DNA of 64,000 nucleotides, taken from assembly GCF_009870125.1 (NCBI RefSeq), contig NC_046680.1, forward strand, positions 8,494,001 to 8,558,000, given 5' to 3'. Below are positions 1 to 15,189 of this stretch, piece after piece. Numbering within the stretch: position 1 is the stretch's first letter; each line of letters begins with the position of its first letter. The notes under the pieces are model-generated. The model saw only the letters and a list, made by a program, of their open reading frames with translations, searched no databases and was not told where the DNA came from. Both the position numbers and the translations under genes were made by a program. The DNA is from Drosophila pseudoobscura. Its lineage: Eukaryota; Arthropoda; Insecta; Diptera; Drosophilidae.

Positions 1-1
1 G

Positions 2-103
2 CTCAGTTCGACCAATGTGGAGGTGATGACTATGACTGCAGAGAAGGAGTACTACATGTTCTCCAAGCAGGAGGTCGAGGAGCACATTTCAAATTTGGCG
101 TAA
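2..103 (+). CDS. 3' end of an unrecognised protein-coding gene (partial)
   Basis: The window opens inside an open frame that ends at TAA 101-103. The last residues read ...AEKEYYMFSKQEVEEHISNLA. The frame is acidic and lysine-rich, as in the tail of a soluble protein. A poly(A) signal AATAAA follows at 159-164, which fits a gene end. I do not recognise the family from these 33 residues. It is convergent with cnk, whose 3' end comes from the other side. Confidence 0.55.
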   Translation, partial: LSSTNVEVMTMTAEKEYYMFSKQEVEEHISNLA

Positions 104-772
104 ATCAGGCAGAGTTTTCCATACATTTCTATATCGGTTAAAATACAACTTAAATGTGAATAAAGTAAAGGGATTCTAAATCACCCATCTAATCGGTGCA
201 GTTTCTTCGAAAAGGTACAAGTCTAATCCGATTTTATATACAGTTGATTTTTATTCATATATTTGATGTATGTATATCGTATTGGTGTATATATTTATTC
301 ACTACAACATTTTGCGGGCCGGCTCCATTCCCTTCGACTTTCGCCTTTCTGGGTTCGCCTCTACAATAATATCTTTTTATATTTAATAAATGTACTCTCT
401 AGACATTAAACTGTTGAGCAAAATCAAACAGCTCGGACTAACTTGGTTAATCCCGATACAAAGGCAAATCATAAAGAATTCTCTTCTCTACTTCTACGCT
501 CTCTTCGTGTGCACAGACTTCTCTCATTTTTGTTGTTTTTAGTTTCCATTTCATTTTACCTAGAACCGAAATAATGCAAATAAGGCAGAGTAAACGCTTA
601 CCGACTAAGGGGGAGACAATGGTGTTTCAAAGGAGTGGGAAACAGGTGGTGGACAGGGAAGACGAATCAAAATTAAGAAATTTATATCTATATCAATATA
701 TATATATATATGTATATGTAAATAGGGTTCCCGAGGGATCCTTTAGAGCATTCACAATCGTTTACATCACAC
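104..772. other. Shared 3' region between the left-edge gene and cnk
   Basis: No gene is seen here. It holds the 3' UTRs of two convergent genes. AATAAA at 159-164 serves the plus-strand gene. TTTATT at 250-255, which is AATAAA on the minus strand, is a candidate poly(A) signal for cnk and would give a 3' UTR of about 500 bases. A TA-rich microsatellite lies at about 690-722. The short plus-strand frame at 574-873 is driven by this simple sequence and is not called. Confidence 0.5.
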
Positions 773-3700
773 CTAGGTTGTTGGATGTTCGCTGCCACTG
801 GGACTGCTGCTGGTGTTGTTGTTGGTGTTATTATTATTATTATTGTTGTTGGTCGCGATACTCGCGGTGGTAGTTGTGGTGTTGCTGTTGGTGCGCAGCA
901 TTAGGCGCGACAGACTGGTATTGGGCTCACTGAGAGAGTAGATCTCCGGCTCGAATACTGGCGGACACTCCATGTTCGGATAGTCCGGTGTGGCCGCCTT
1001 CGAGTCGACAGAATTGGTGTTTGATACTTTTGGTGTTGGTGTTGGCGTTGGTGTTGTTGCTCCTGTTCCTGATCCTGTTGCTGCCACCGCTGGCTCTTCT
1101 TCCTTGTTAGTGCTGCTACAGCTGCTGCTGTTGTTGGCCATCGTTGGTGGAGGCGGTGCTGGCGGCAGAGGCGGCTGCAGCGACTCGGATGTGCACAGAT
1201 TCGTGGTGGATGCTGTCGGCACTCCAGGGCCACGGTAGCTCCGATAGGTTAAGGGCAAGGTTATCTGCGAGAATATCTCTTGATCGCAGTCAGGATCTGC
1301 ACTACATGGCGGAGTCACGGCCTGCAGCGGTATCTGATGGTTGGGCTGGTGCTGATGATGGCCGAACAGTGTCCGATGCAGGAGGGGCGAGCCCAGAAAG
1401 CGGTTCTCCTTCGATGGCTTCGTGGGCGTGGCCGACGATATCGACAGCTTGGCAAAGATGGGTATGGGTGCTGAGTTTTTGCGATGGGCATCGTATTTGG
1501 TGCCCGTGATCTTTTCCCTCAGGTCCTGATTGTAGGTCTGGCTCTTCTTAATGCTGCTGCTGGCCATTCCACTGCCACCAGCTCCTCCCCCATCCAGGGC
1601 ATGATTCGACTTGGACTTCTTGTTCAACGGCAAGGTCATGGTCATGGGAAGGGATGGGGTCACACTGCCACTGCCACTGCCGCTTCCAGAAGAGTGCTTG
1701 GAGGTGAAGGGAAAGCGTCGATCGCTGCTGGACTTTCCCTTGGTCTTCTTCGGATCGGCGCTCGAGTTTTTTCCCCCTCCTCCACTGGCGTTGCTGCTGC
1801 TGCTGCTCTTGTGCAAGAAGCTGGAGAACTGCAGCTGCTGGGAGCGCAGAAAGTGCTTTGTTCGACTGCTATGATGCTGCTGTTGTTGCTGCTGCTGCTG
1901 TTGCTGTTGCTGCAGCAACTGCTGCTGCTGTTGGTGGTGCTGCTGAAATTGCTGATGGTGATGATGCAGCTGCTCGTGATTGCTGGAGGAGCTGGGCTCG
2001 TCCCCGCATATCAGCTCGTAGCCAAAGTCGCGCAGCTTCTGTCCCTCCTTGGTGCGTGTCCGCTTGATGCTCTCGTCGTCCGGCTTGAAGCTAATCTCGT
2101 AGTCCGGAGTCTTGGGCAGGCTCACGCTCTGGATCTTGGGCAGATTCGCGGGCGGCTTCACCACGGTGCTGCTCTGCTGGCTGGCCGTGGACTCGGTACG
2201 CGCATGCTTGTGCTTTTCCACGCCCAAATGCACTCGATTGTTGTACATCTCCTGGGCCTCTTCCTCCTGCTTGCGCAGCATAAGATCCTTCAGCGTGACA
2301 AAGCCCTGGGTGTTGTGGTGATGGTCCAGGGTTCCGCCAACACTCATCTTGGGCAGCAGCGTCTTCGAGGTGTGGAAATCGAATTCCACCAGATTGGGAT
2401 TGGAGGCATGCAGAAAGTTGAAGGGCACCTTCTTCAGGCTCGACTTGCTGTTCGGACTCGGACTCTGGCTCTGACTCTGGCTATCCTCGGAGCTTTGGTG
2501 TTGCAATGAGCTGACCGTAGGCGCTGGCGATGTGGGCGGACCCAGGGCCAACGATGCCGAGACCGAAGCTGAGACCGAGACAGCAGACTCCGTGTTGCTC
2601 ACCACCGAGCTCCGGCTGGAGCTGCGCGACAACTTGCGCGTCTCAGCGGCCATTGCCGTTTGAGTGATCAATGTGGGCGGCATGGCCGGATCGTGGTAGC
2701 CCGGAGTGTTGGCTCCGATTTGGATGCCAAAGCTACCGCCCGGCACCTTCCTGTAGCTGCGATATTGCTCCGTGGGTACCGGGATGTCGCTGGAGGGCTT
2801 TGCCGCGCTGCTCTTAAACGGGCCCATCGTGAACTTGCGGAACGAGTCCAGGTAGCTTCGATCGTGCTTGATCCCGTGCCCGGTGCTGGAGGTGGGCGTG
2901 CCGCCGCTGCCGCTGGTTAGTATGCCGCCGGAGGACATCTCCTTGGAGCCTTGGGGCGAGGGAGTGCACAGATTTTTGGCCACCAGGGCGTCACACTCCT
3001 CGCCTGAGCTGTCGTTCTCCGAGTACAGATCTTTGGTGTCCGCGCGAACATTGGGAGGTATCTTCTGCGAAGCCTGGCGTAGAAAGTCCACCCATTGATT
3101 GAGGGCATCGAGGGACTCGGCCGCAAAGTAGAAGCTCTTGGCCGTGTGATAGACCTTGAAGGCGTGCGGCTTAGAGTGCACTTCCTTGGCCAGGGAGACG
3201 GTGAAGCCAGGCAGAAAGATGACCAGGCTGGCGGAGGTGCTCTGCTTGCTGCGGAATCCGTACAGGATGGTGTCCAGCATCACAAAGTATATCCTCGCCC
3301 AGTAGGTGACGCCGCGGTGGTTCTTCTTTCGCCTGTACAGATGGCCCTGGATGTCGCCGGTGCCCAGGAGCTTTAGGTTCGTGTTCCTCCGCTTGGCCAT
3401 CAGACTGTGCTTCTTCTTGAGGGTCAGGGTACGCGATTTGCTAGGCGTGTGCAGCTCACTAATCTCCGGCGGCTCCGATGGTGTGGTTGGAGTCTGCACA
3501 AGCACAGACACAGGTACAGTTGAAGGTACAGATGCAGGTACAGGTACAGGGATAGAGATGGGAACAGGTACAGGGAGAAGGACAAGTGCAGAGGCTGCCA
3601 GCATGCTGGCCGGCTTGGGTGGTGGCGGCGGCACCACCTGCGGACTCATCTCCTTTTGCTTGCGCGGCCTGGGCGGTGGGGCTGGCGGCGTTACTAGAAG

Positions 3701-5835
3701 GAATTCCTTGCGCGGTTCGACGGCTGGCGGGGTGTCCGATTCCTCGCCAGAGTTATCGTACGCCGGTGTGCTGTGACTCTTGTCCAAGCGTCCACGGCGA
3801 TTCAGCAGCAGGGGGGCATTGATGGCTTCCGCCAGGGGCAGGTCCTGCCCAAGGGAGGCGACATTGATGGCCTCCAGCAGCTCCTCAGCGTTCTCCGTCT
3901 TACAGTTGCGCAACGTCTCCAGGGCATCCTCGTCGCCCTCGTCGGCGAAGGGAATGGGCTCGAAGGTCTCCAGGATGGTGTTATCCACATTGCACGTAAA
4001 CTTCTCGTTCCGCACCACGTAGTCCTCCACCTTCATGGTGGAATCGAAGCGGACCACCTTGCTGACGCCCGGCTTGTAGCGATCCTCCACATGGTCGCGC
4101 TCCCGCTGGAACTCCCCTGTCAACTGCTTCAGTTTGCGCGCTTCGTTGAACATCCGTCGGGCCTTGTCCGTCGAGCTATCGCCAATCCCAATACAGGTCG
4201 TGGGGCGCGGTGCAATCTCCAGGCCATAGCCGAACGAGATGGATTTGTCGCGAATGCTGGGCGACCCGGGATCACAACAGGCCGCCGAGGAGCCGATGCC
4301 CGGCTTTCGTTCATGCCACGAGGGCACAACCAGATCGGAGTGCTTGAGGCTGAGAAACTCATCGCCACAGATGGTATTCCTGCGCTGCAGCAAGGCCCTG
4401 GGCTTGGGATAGTACAGGCGCATCTCCCGCGTGGCACATTTTGGATCCGTGGGTGTGGCTATATCACTGCAGCTGGAGTCCGAGTCCGAGGAGGCTGGCG
4501 GACTGGTTTTGACCACCTCACTCTTGTCGCTGGCCAAGGACTTGGTCACCTCCGTGCCCAGCGTGCCCGTTGCCACCTTCTCCGTGTCCAGCGTGAGAAA
4601 GGCCGAGCGCGGACTGGGCATCTGATCCGCCCAGCGACATGCCATGTTGCGCTTTTTGCTCGGCAGCCGGTACGGTTGCATGTAGATCTGGCCAAACATC
4701 TTTGTGTGCTTCGGTCGCTTCTTTACGGTCAGCACCACATCGGGCAGGGACTCGCGTAGGTGCTCCAGCACGGTTTTGTGCTGCCATCCGACCACTGTCT
4801 GGTAGTTGATCTGCACGATCTCGTCGCCGTCCTCGATCTTGCCCGAGTTGTGGGCCGGCGAATGGTACTTGTTGTCCGTCACGCGATGGATGCCATTGTA
4901 GCTGGACTCGATATTGAAGCCCAGCTCCGACTCGCGCTTCTTCAGATTGACCAGGTTGAGGGAGGATGGCTGCAGCACCATCGGATCGGATATGTCCTGG
5001 ATCATGAAATTGGCCAGGCTCTCCAGACGCTCGGCGGTGCTCCTTATCTTATCCACTGGGTTCTCGGCAAAGCGGTCCCGATGCGCATTGGTGGCCAGCT
5101 CCAGGCCGCATTTCAAAACATTCCCGCAATACTCGCGGTAATTATCCTGCCCCCGGAAGGGGGAACGCTCCAGGCTGCCCACCAGCGGCTTCAGCGTAGC
5201 TATGGTCCTGGTGATGTCATGTAGGGTCCTCGTATCGATCTTCGTACTGTCCGCATGGTTCTTGGCCAGCTCGCGGTGTAAATTCCTCGCTGCCGTGGCC
5301 ACATGCAGGGCCATAAACTGTAGATTATCATTTTTCAGATGATAATGCTGCAAGATCAAGGTCATTTGCCATATGTATTGCTGGTGGAAATTCCCCAAGG
5401 ACAAATGCACACTGTACTCACAAAATTTCTCAGATTTTCAACTGCCTCCAGCACGATCTCCTGATGGCCTATACGCTGCATGCCCAAATTCTCCAACTCA
5501 TACGGTCGTATGTTGAGCAGGGATCGCCCACCGATTTCATGTTTGGAAAATTCATATAAATAACCTTTCATGGACTCGTCGAGACCTTTATTCGAGTATA
5601 AACAAAAAGAAAGTCGGGTGAGAAAATTATACAAAATTCCTTGATTCTTGCGGTGGGCGTTGCTGTTGCCGTAGTTGCTGTTGTTTTTGTTGTTGTTGCT
5701 GCTGTGTGGGCAGTGGGAATGCAGCCCACGGATGCAGTTTTTCCTTGACCTGTCAAGCAGAGTTGTGATTATATTACCTTTGATCCAGTCCGTAACTTGG
5801 TCCGGTGTCCATTCAGCTATGTTTATATAGGCCAT
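773..5835 (-). CDS. cnk: Connector enhancer of KSR (CNK), Ras/MAPK scaffold
   Basis: CNK is a multidomain scaffold that links Ras, KSR and Raf at the membrane during receptor tyrosine kinase signalling. Three coding exons fit: 5835-5778, 5585-5422 and 5347-773, giving about 1598 aa, close to the fly protein as I remember it. Visible domains in order are a SAM domain (about 1-74, starting MAYINIAEWTPDQVTDWIKG), the CRIC region (about 75-175), a PDZ domain (about 205-288, with LGFNIESS and GDEIVQIN) and a PH domain (about 735-831, from GDIQGHLYRRKK to WVDFLRQ). The long C-terminal half is rich in Ser, Pro and Gln, with a polyQ/H tract near residue 1215 and polyN near the end. The start ATG at 5835 was chosen because the SAM domain begins there. 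The last exon is one uninterrupted 4.6 kb frame. Long plus-strand frames over it are shadows. Confidence 0.95.
1865..1948. repeat. CTG/CAG trinucleotide tract inside cnk
   Basis: An interrupted CTG run on the plus strand reads as CAG on the coding strand. It encodes the glutamine and histidine run in the disordered C-terminal part of CNK. Interruptions by TTG and CAA codons are frequent, as usual for Drosophila opa-type repeats. Length variation between strains is likely. Confidence 0.8.
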
Positions 5836-6404
5836 CCTGACGCGCGCACACTCTCGCTGCCACACCTAGGTCATCTTATCTTTATATAGAACGGAACACT
5901 TCAATAAAATAAAAGAATTTTTATTGTTTGCGCCAGGCAGGGCTGCAAGTATTTGTATTGTATTTGTTGTATTTTGCTCCTCCGCGAGTCCATAGCGCGT
6001 CTTAAAAAATACTGGAAAATACCATAAAATATATACTAGGTGCGTAAGCTAGACATGGTGTCAGTGTTACCCTCAGAAATTAGCGAAGTATAACGTCTCA
6101 TTTTCAAAATATAACTTGAGTTGAAACAAACCACTTGTCTACAAAGATCAGGAATCTTTTTCCCCGACTTTGGTATGATGTTAAGGCATTTAACATTGAT
6201 TAAAGAAAATAGGGTATACAACAACCGCACATACTGTATTAAGATGTTGTTGATATGTAGTAAATGTTTCCGTGTAGTTACCATGTAAAAAACTTGTTTT
6301 ATATGAATTGTTTTTGGCCGTTTACGTTTAACCCTTATATTATAAACAATCCAATTATGATGAGGACCTTAAACTAGCCAATCAATACTATAATCAGTAT
6401 TGTT
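5836..6404. promoter_or_regulatory. cnk upstream region
   Basis: This is the cnk side of the divergent cnk / l(2)k01209 intergenic stretch. Directly upstream of the cnk ATG are CCTAGGTCATC and AT-rich sequence. Around 5990-6030 lie AAAATACTGGAAAATACC and AAAATATATACTAG, which resemble degenerate Ohler motif 6 units reading toward cnk. No TATA box is obvious. No coding frame is credible here; the short minus frame at 6036-6284 lacks any coding character. Confidence 0.4.
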
Positions 6405-6510
6405 CACCTGTTTGAACCGAGGGGGGATAAGTGGGTGAAATTCGTTTTTATTATCGGTATATTTTAAAAATTTTACGGCATAATTCGGTATATTTCTGAG
6501 GGCCAGACGG
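6405..6510 (-). repeat. Partial copy of a dispersed motif-6 repeat (copy R1)
   Basis: Read on the minus strand, this stretch contains CTCAGAAATATACCG, then AAAATATACCGAT, then an ACGAA...CCCACTTATCCCCC block and TTCAAACAG. The same ordered blocks occur on the plus strand near 16760-16830 and 30895-31005. They are too long and too well ordered to be only short promoter motifs, so this is a fragment of a dispersed repeat. It lies between cnk and l(2)k01209. Part of it, GGTATATTTCTGAGGG, matches Ohler motif 6 on the plus strand. Confidence 0.6.
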
Positions 6511-7768
6511 TTTCAACAGCTGGTCCGTCAGAGATGCGCCGACTTCGTTTGAAAATACCTCATCAAACCCATTAAATGCAAATAGATAAATAATTAGTTT
6601 ATGATTTATTTTTCAATTGCCATTCCATAGATTACAACCACAACATGCTGGCCAAGTACATTTAAGTGTATATATGTGCCGTGTGGTCCAACTGCAAAGA
6701 GAACGCGCACGTTTTTCCGTCGCTGCTGTTTTTGCTCTCAGTCAGTTGCTCTGAGGGACCACGAAGTAAATCACCGCGTGTTTCTAATCGCTGCAACTAG
6801 CCTGGGTGCACAAATACCAAAGGAGAAATGTCTGTAACGCAGACGAAACAAATCAAATTTTACAACCCATCGAGTTCCGCGAGCTCCGACAGGTAACGCA
6901 AGATACAACGGTGGTACTGTGCTAATAGCGACGAAATAACGCATAAGTGAAGTGTGAAAATCCAAGAAAAGTCGTTAGAATGTGATATACACTATACACA
7001 CGCACACATGCATACACACACCCATGTGCTCGAACTCATTCATCATCGGTGGGCCTTAGAAGCTAAGCACGCAATACAAAATGTGCGAGGCGAGGAAAAT
7101 GGCATACAAGTGTACATAAGTTTTACATAAAAATACATACACATTCAGACGTAACAGATGATAAATTCAATTTAAATAGGTTTTGCCTGTTGTCATTGCC
7201 GGTTGTCATTATACGCTGCAGCTAAAAGAGAAAAACAAACCAGTGAGAGAGAGAGAGAGAGAGAGCCACCTCACGAGAACAGTTATAAACGCAATGGCAA
7301 TAACAAAAACAGCAATAAGCAAACAGTCGATTCGACGTCGCGTCTTCGTCTTCTCCCTCCCCTGCCGTTATATATACCTACCTTCGCAGTAGCAGAGTGC
7401 CGCTGGCAGCGCAGCTTTTTAACCTTAGCTCTGCACTCACACTTTTTTTTGTCAGTCAATCCCACAACCCGCGTGCTGCTTGCTGCTTACACTTTAGCCG
7501 GTGCTCGCATTTTATTAGATATCGAATAAATATTTCTCACAACGCAAAAAACTGAACAAACCCCGAGGAAAATAACAGCTTTATTCATAGCCAGTCCATA
7601 CCACACCACATGTGATCGTGCCGGCCCATGTGCAAGCATTATTCTGTTATTGTGTGTCGTGTGTGAGTACGCCAGGCGAGTGATTGACCCATTTTGGCAT
7701 CGCCGGCAGCGAACGACTCTCACGCCCACGCCACGCCAGCGCCAGTCCCGTACGTACGGTAGAGTAAA
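6511..7768 (+). promoter_or_regulatory. Upstream region and 5' leader of l(2)k01209
   Basis: This 1.26 kb stretch precedes the ATG at 7769 and contains no credible coding frame. It includes an initiator-like TCAGTCAGTTGC near 6739, CA repeats near 6998-7022 and a GA tract at 7243-7266. The transcription start is probably near 6700-6760, giving a long 5' UTR, but I cannot fix it from sequence alone. Confidence 0.35.
7243..7266. repeat. (GA)n microsatellite
   Basis: Twelve uninterrupted GA units lie in the leader of the uridine kinase-like gene. On the other strand this is a CT run, which can bind GAGA factor. It could be regulatory, or simply a microsatellite. Confidence 0.85.
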
Positions 7769-11539
<3,771 letters not shown>

Positions 11540-11661
11540 AGAGAAGGCCACTCGACCACTGTGGACAAGCAACAAGTTTCTAATGTATCCTAGGCTAAGT
11601 TGAAAGCGTTACTTAAATTATGAATTCGGAGCAAGATGCGTTTTTATTGCTCGACCTAAAG

Positions 11662-13387
11662 CTAGAGAAACCTTATGAGCAACTGCAGCAGAAAAGCCAG
11701 GCTTCCCACCACAAGGGCAATGCCCACATAGCGCTGGATCAGCTTGTCTCGATTCCTCCCGGTCATCGTTAATTCCATTGGAGCCTCTTGCTTTTTTGCA
11801 CATCGCGTCCAGTCCCGCTCATCATCCAGAATCTCGCCCACCATACTGAATTTGCTGACACTGGTAATGCGGACGTGGACCCGGGTGCCCAGCAGATTGT
11901 CCCGCATGGGCAGCAGGACCTGCTCATAGCTTTTGTTGTGCCCCACATAGTGGAGCTTGTCGTGAGAGATTTCTGTGACCAGAACCGTGTACATTTCGCC
12001 CACTCGCTGCGCATATGGCTCGTAGCTGTAGAAGAGATCCGTCAGTCGTTTGGTGCGCTTCTTTACCAGGTTGGCGGGTATGCGCTCCATTTTCGCTGCC
12101 GGTGTGCCAGGCCGGGGAAAGAACTGATTGATGAACAAGCTGGGGAAGCGGTATCTGCCGCACAGCGTCATCGTCTCCTCGAAATCTTCTTCGGTCTCTG
12201 TGGGAAAACCGCAAATGATGTCGGTGGCAATGGTAACGCCAGGAACACGTTCACGCAGAAAGTCCACTACGTGCTCGAAATCTTTGCGACAATATTCGCG
12301 CTTCATCTCGCCCAGCACCGAGTCACTGCCGCTCTGTGGAGACAGAAGATGTTAGCGGTTGATCCAAGGAATCGATTCGCATGTGGTTTGCACTCACCTG
12401 AACGGGAACATGTAAAAAGGCATAGACACGTGGGTGCTGTAGTACCTTTGCCACCTCTTCCAGATGCTCCAGAATGTAGGGGGGATTCGTCATGCCCACA
12501 CGCAGCATGCAGTGCTCTGGGATAACTTCGACCAGTTTCCAGAGCAGCTCTGGCAGGGAGCTGCCTATGTCTCGGCCATAGGCCCCAGTGTCTTCCGATG
12601 TTAGCCAGATCTCGCAACAGCCTTCCGCAAAGGACTGTCGCGCACGATCCACAATCTCCTCGGGTGGATAGCTGGCCAGGTCTCCGCGAGCATGCTTCGT
12701 TTTGCAGTATGTGCACTGGTTCAGACAGCCCGTGTTTATGGATATTATCTCGATGAGTGGATTCTTGCGCACCTTGGGTAGCGACAGTGGAGCTCCGGCC
12801 ACCCGACGACCATGTACCTTCTTATTTTGCAGTAGACGTACGCTGTGTCCCTTCAGAGTCTCTTCCACCACCTCCACGACGCGATCGATCTGCTGCACTC
12901 CGATCACAGACAGGCCACGCAAATAGTCGGACTTTGGCGCTCCCTGGGGCACGCAGCCTGCCACCACAACATGCTTGCCGTTGCTCATCCCCGACTCGAT
13001 CTCATTGCGAAAGGTGTCCTCGGAGGGATTCTTCACGGTGCAGCTGTTGAGCAGCCACAGATCTGCTTCATCTTTACCGCTAAGTTTGTAACCGTACGCT
13101 GCCAGCTGCCCGGCCATGTACTCGGAGTCCGAGTTGTTGTGCGCGCATCCCCATGTCTTCACAAACACCTTTTGAGTTCCAGGTATAACACTCTCGTAAA
13201 TGGTGGGCCGGGGATTGGGCTTCTCTTCGGCATCGGTCTCCGGCTTGATTTGCACACGCTTCTTGGCGCGCACCGTCACACTCTTCTTGTTCTGGTAACG
13301 CTCCTGCGGCTTGACATCTTCGGCAGATATCAGATCCTCGATATCATCAATATCGTTGCCAGGAAAGTCCTGTTCAAGTTGTTGCAT
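11662..13387 (-). CDS. Cdkal1: CDKAL1-type tRNA methylthiotransferase
   Basis: This radical SAM enzyme family adds a methylthio group to t6A37 of tRNA-Lys(UUU), which supports accurate decoding. Two exons fit, 13387-12398 and 12333-11662, giving 553 aa. The N-terminal methylthiotransferase domain carries [28 protein letters not shown] and VVAGCVPQ, with the cysteines that hold the second cluster. The radical SAM motif [11 protein letters not shown] puts Cys221, Cys225 and Cys228 in CxxxCxxC spacing. A TRAM-like region follows. The C-terminus ends in one hydrophobic segment ([19 protein letters not shown]), which fits the tail-anchored ER form of CDKAL1. I chose the ATG at 13387 because family proteins start shortly before [17 protein letters not shown]. 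The frame also continues open 46 codons upstream to 13525, probably as 5' UTR. Confidence 0.93.
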
Positions 13388-13830
13388 GTTCTGTTCACTT
13401 TTCTGTTTCCCAGGAACATGTGCAACGCGGTTCAGCTGTTTACGTTTGAACAGTGTTGGTAAGCTCCATTGTGAAAAATATTCGATTTTTATTCGATTAA
13501 AGGTTAGGCTACCATGACCTGTCAAACACCCTTCCTTTATTATTATTTTTTGTTGATTATTAATTATTTAATTGATTATTTAATTATTTTGCATTCAATT
13601 ATTGTTGAGGGGCGTTTTCGTAATTACTTTATTAGCACTTTTTACATCATAAGATGATTGTGGAAGCCCTAACATGCCCAAGCTTTTTCGGCTTTGCTTT
13701 GCACCCTACTATACATACACACACACTTATCAAACTCGGTTATCAGCGGGAGGGAATCATAATTCGCCAGACAGCCGCAGCAACAACGCGTAAAAAACTT
13801 TGTCGTTAACAACTTCCGCCTGTATCCACA
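13388..13830. promoter_or_regulatory. Divergent promoter region, Cdkal1 / Mtap
   Basis: A 440-base AT-rich spacer separates the two divergent starts. It has TTATTATTATT- and TTAATTA-type runs around 13535-13600 and a short CA repeat near 13720. I see no TATA box at a convincing distance and no coding frame. Both genes are housekeeping enzymes, so a shared dispersed promoter is likely. Confidence 0.45.
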
Positions 13831-14834
13831 ATGCTCCACATTAAATGTAAAGACACTGATCTTGACCCTATACCAGTCAAGGTGAGCAGAGCCACCCCCA
13901 CACCCCCATTGGGTGTAGGCTTCTATTAATATTTCCATGCGCTTGTCGACAGATTGGCATCATTGGCGGATCCGGCTTGGATGATCCGGACATTTTGGAG
14001 AATCGCCAGGAAAAAGTAATTTCAACGCCGTACGGGGAGCCGTCCGATGCCCTGATTCAAGGTGAAATTGGTGGGGTGCAGTGTGTGCTACTCGCACGCC
14101 ATGGAAGGAAACACGATATTATGCCCTCCAATGTGAATTACCGTGCCAATATCTGGGCCTTGCGCGATGTGGGCTGCACCCACCTCATTGTGTCCACGGC
14201 ATGTGGTTCCCTGCGTGAGCAAATCAAGCCCGGCAACCTGGTGATGCCCCACGATTTCATAGATCGCACCACAAAACGCTCACAAACGTTCTACGATGGC
14301 TCAGCCACTAGCCCACGTGGTGTTTGCCACCTGCCCATGTACCCCGCTTTCAGTGAGCGTACCCGCAACATACTCATCGAGGCTGCCAAGGAACTGGAGA
14401 TCCCAGCACACGAGAAGGCCACAATTGTGACTATCGAAGGTCCTCGCTTCTCGTCCCGCTCCGAGAGTCTCATGTTCAGGGAATGGGGCGGCGACCTTAT
14501 CAATATGACCACGTGTCCAGAGGTTGTGCTGGCTAAAGAGGCCGGCCTCCTGTACGGCTCTGTGGCAATTGCCACTGACTACGACTGCTGGCGCATGGGA
14601 TGCGAGGGAGTCAACGTGCAGGATGTCCTCAAGACCTTTGCAGAGAATGTCATCAAGGTGAAGAAGATTCTGGTGAATGCTGTGGGTCGTATTGCCAAGG
14701 AGGATTGGTCGGAGGATATTCTAAATGCCAAGGTGAGTGTATTCTCAAGGTTTATTCTCCACTTGATTGGTTCTAAAATTGCTCTCTTGTTATAGCAATG
14801 CGTGTGCAACAATACCATGTCTGGAGCTATGTGA
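13831..14834 (+). CDS. Mtap: S-methyl-5'-thioadenosine phosphorylase
   Basis: MTAP cleaves methylthioadenosine, a polyamine by-product, with phosphate to adenine and methylthioribose-1-phosphate for methionine salvage. Three exons fit, all in phase 0: 13831-13881, 13953-14732 and 14796-14834, giving 289 aa. The protein shows the phosphate loop GIIGGSG, the [19 protein letters not shown] substrate region, STACGSL, and [19 protein letters not shown] followed by ATDYDCW, all typical of the family. The ATG at 13831 is the first in frame with the splice site and gives the usual N-terminal length. The last exon adds only 12 residues, ending TMSGAM before UGA. An alternative 3' acceptor and an open frame after this UGA are listed separately. 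Confidence 0.95.
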
Positions 14835-15044
14835 CGTTTTCTAAAACTATCCACCGAAATCACCCAGGACACCATAAGGCGGAGGCGGCCTTTGACACCA
14901 TCGATATATCCTAAAAACTACAAGAAACGGGTTCCAAAACTTACTTCCATCTCCATTCAGTACGAACTCGAGGAGGAGACCTATCAGACTGCGGGTTCGA
15001 CAATTAAACCGGAACGAAGCACACCAGCGACCGATACGCAGTGA
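14835..15044 (+). other. Open frame downstream of the Mtap stop, possible alternative C-terminus
   Basis: After the UGA at 14832-14834 the same frame stays open for 69 codons, to TGA 15042-15044. Inside it, at 14958-14960, is a strong acceptor (CTTACTTCCATCTCCATTCAG, pyrimidine-rich). Splicing Mtap exon 2 (donor after 14732, phase 0) to 14961 would give a 27-residue tail starting YELEEETYQ, also in phase. Either stop readthrough (context UGA-C) or alternative splicing could produce a longer form. It could also be ordinary 3' UTR that is open by chance. Confidence 0.4.
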
Positions 15045-15189
15045 GAACATCAAATCAACAATCAAATCCCCCCTTACATATCGAGCTAGCGCATTTAAAA
15101 GTTCACATTTATATAATTACATAGAGTTTCGTCTTTAAAATTAAAATTACAATTGGAATTCGTGCATGTTAATGACCAGCCGGCAGCGT
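15045..15189. other. Convergent 3' UTR spacer, Mtap / Bap55
   Basis: A short AT-rich stretch lies between the two convergent genes. TTTAAAATTAAAATTACAATT near 15133 could serve as a poly(A) region in both directions. No gene is seen. Confidence 0.5.

Noticed and set aside
1484-2509. 341-codon plus-strand frame
   Set aside because: It is antisense to the CTG/CAG-rich last exon of cnk. The leucine runs come from reading CTG repeats, and no domain is visible.
3773-4759. 328-codon plus-strand frame
   Set aside because: It is antisense to the cnk coding exon, kept open by third-position GC bias. cnk on the other strand has PDZ and PH domains.
13388-13525. N-terminal extension of the CDKAL1 homolog by 46 residues
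   Set aside because: Family proteins start near the internal ATG at 13387, and the extension has no resemblance to a targeting peptide. It is kept only as a possible alternative start.
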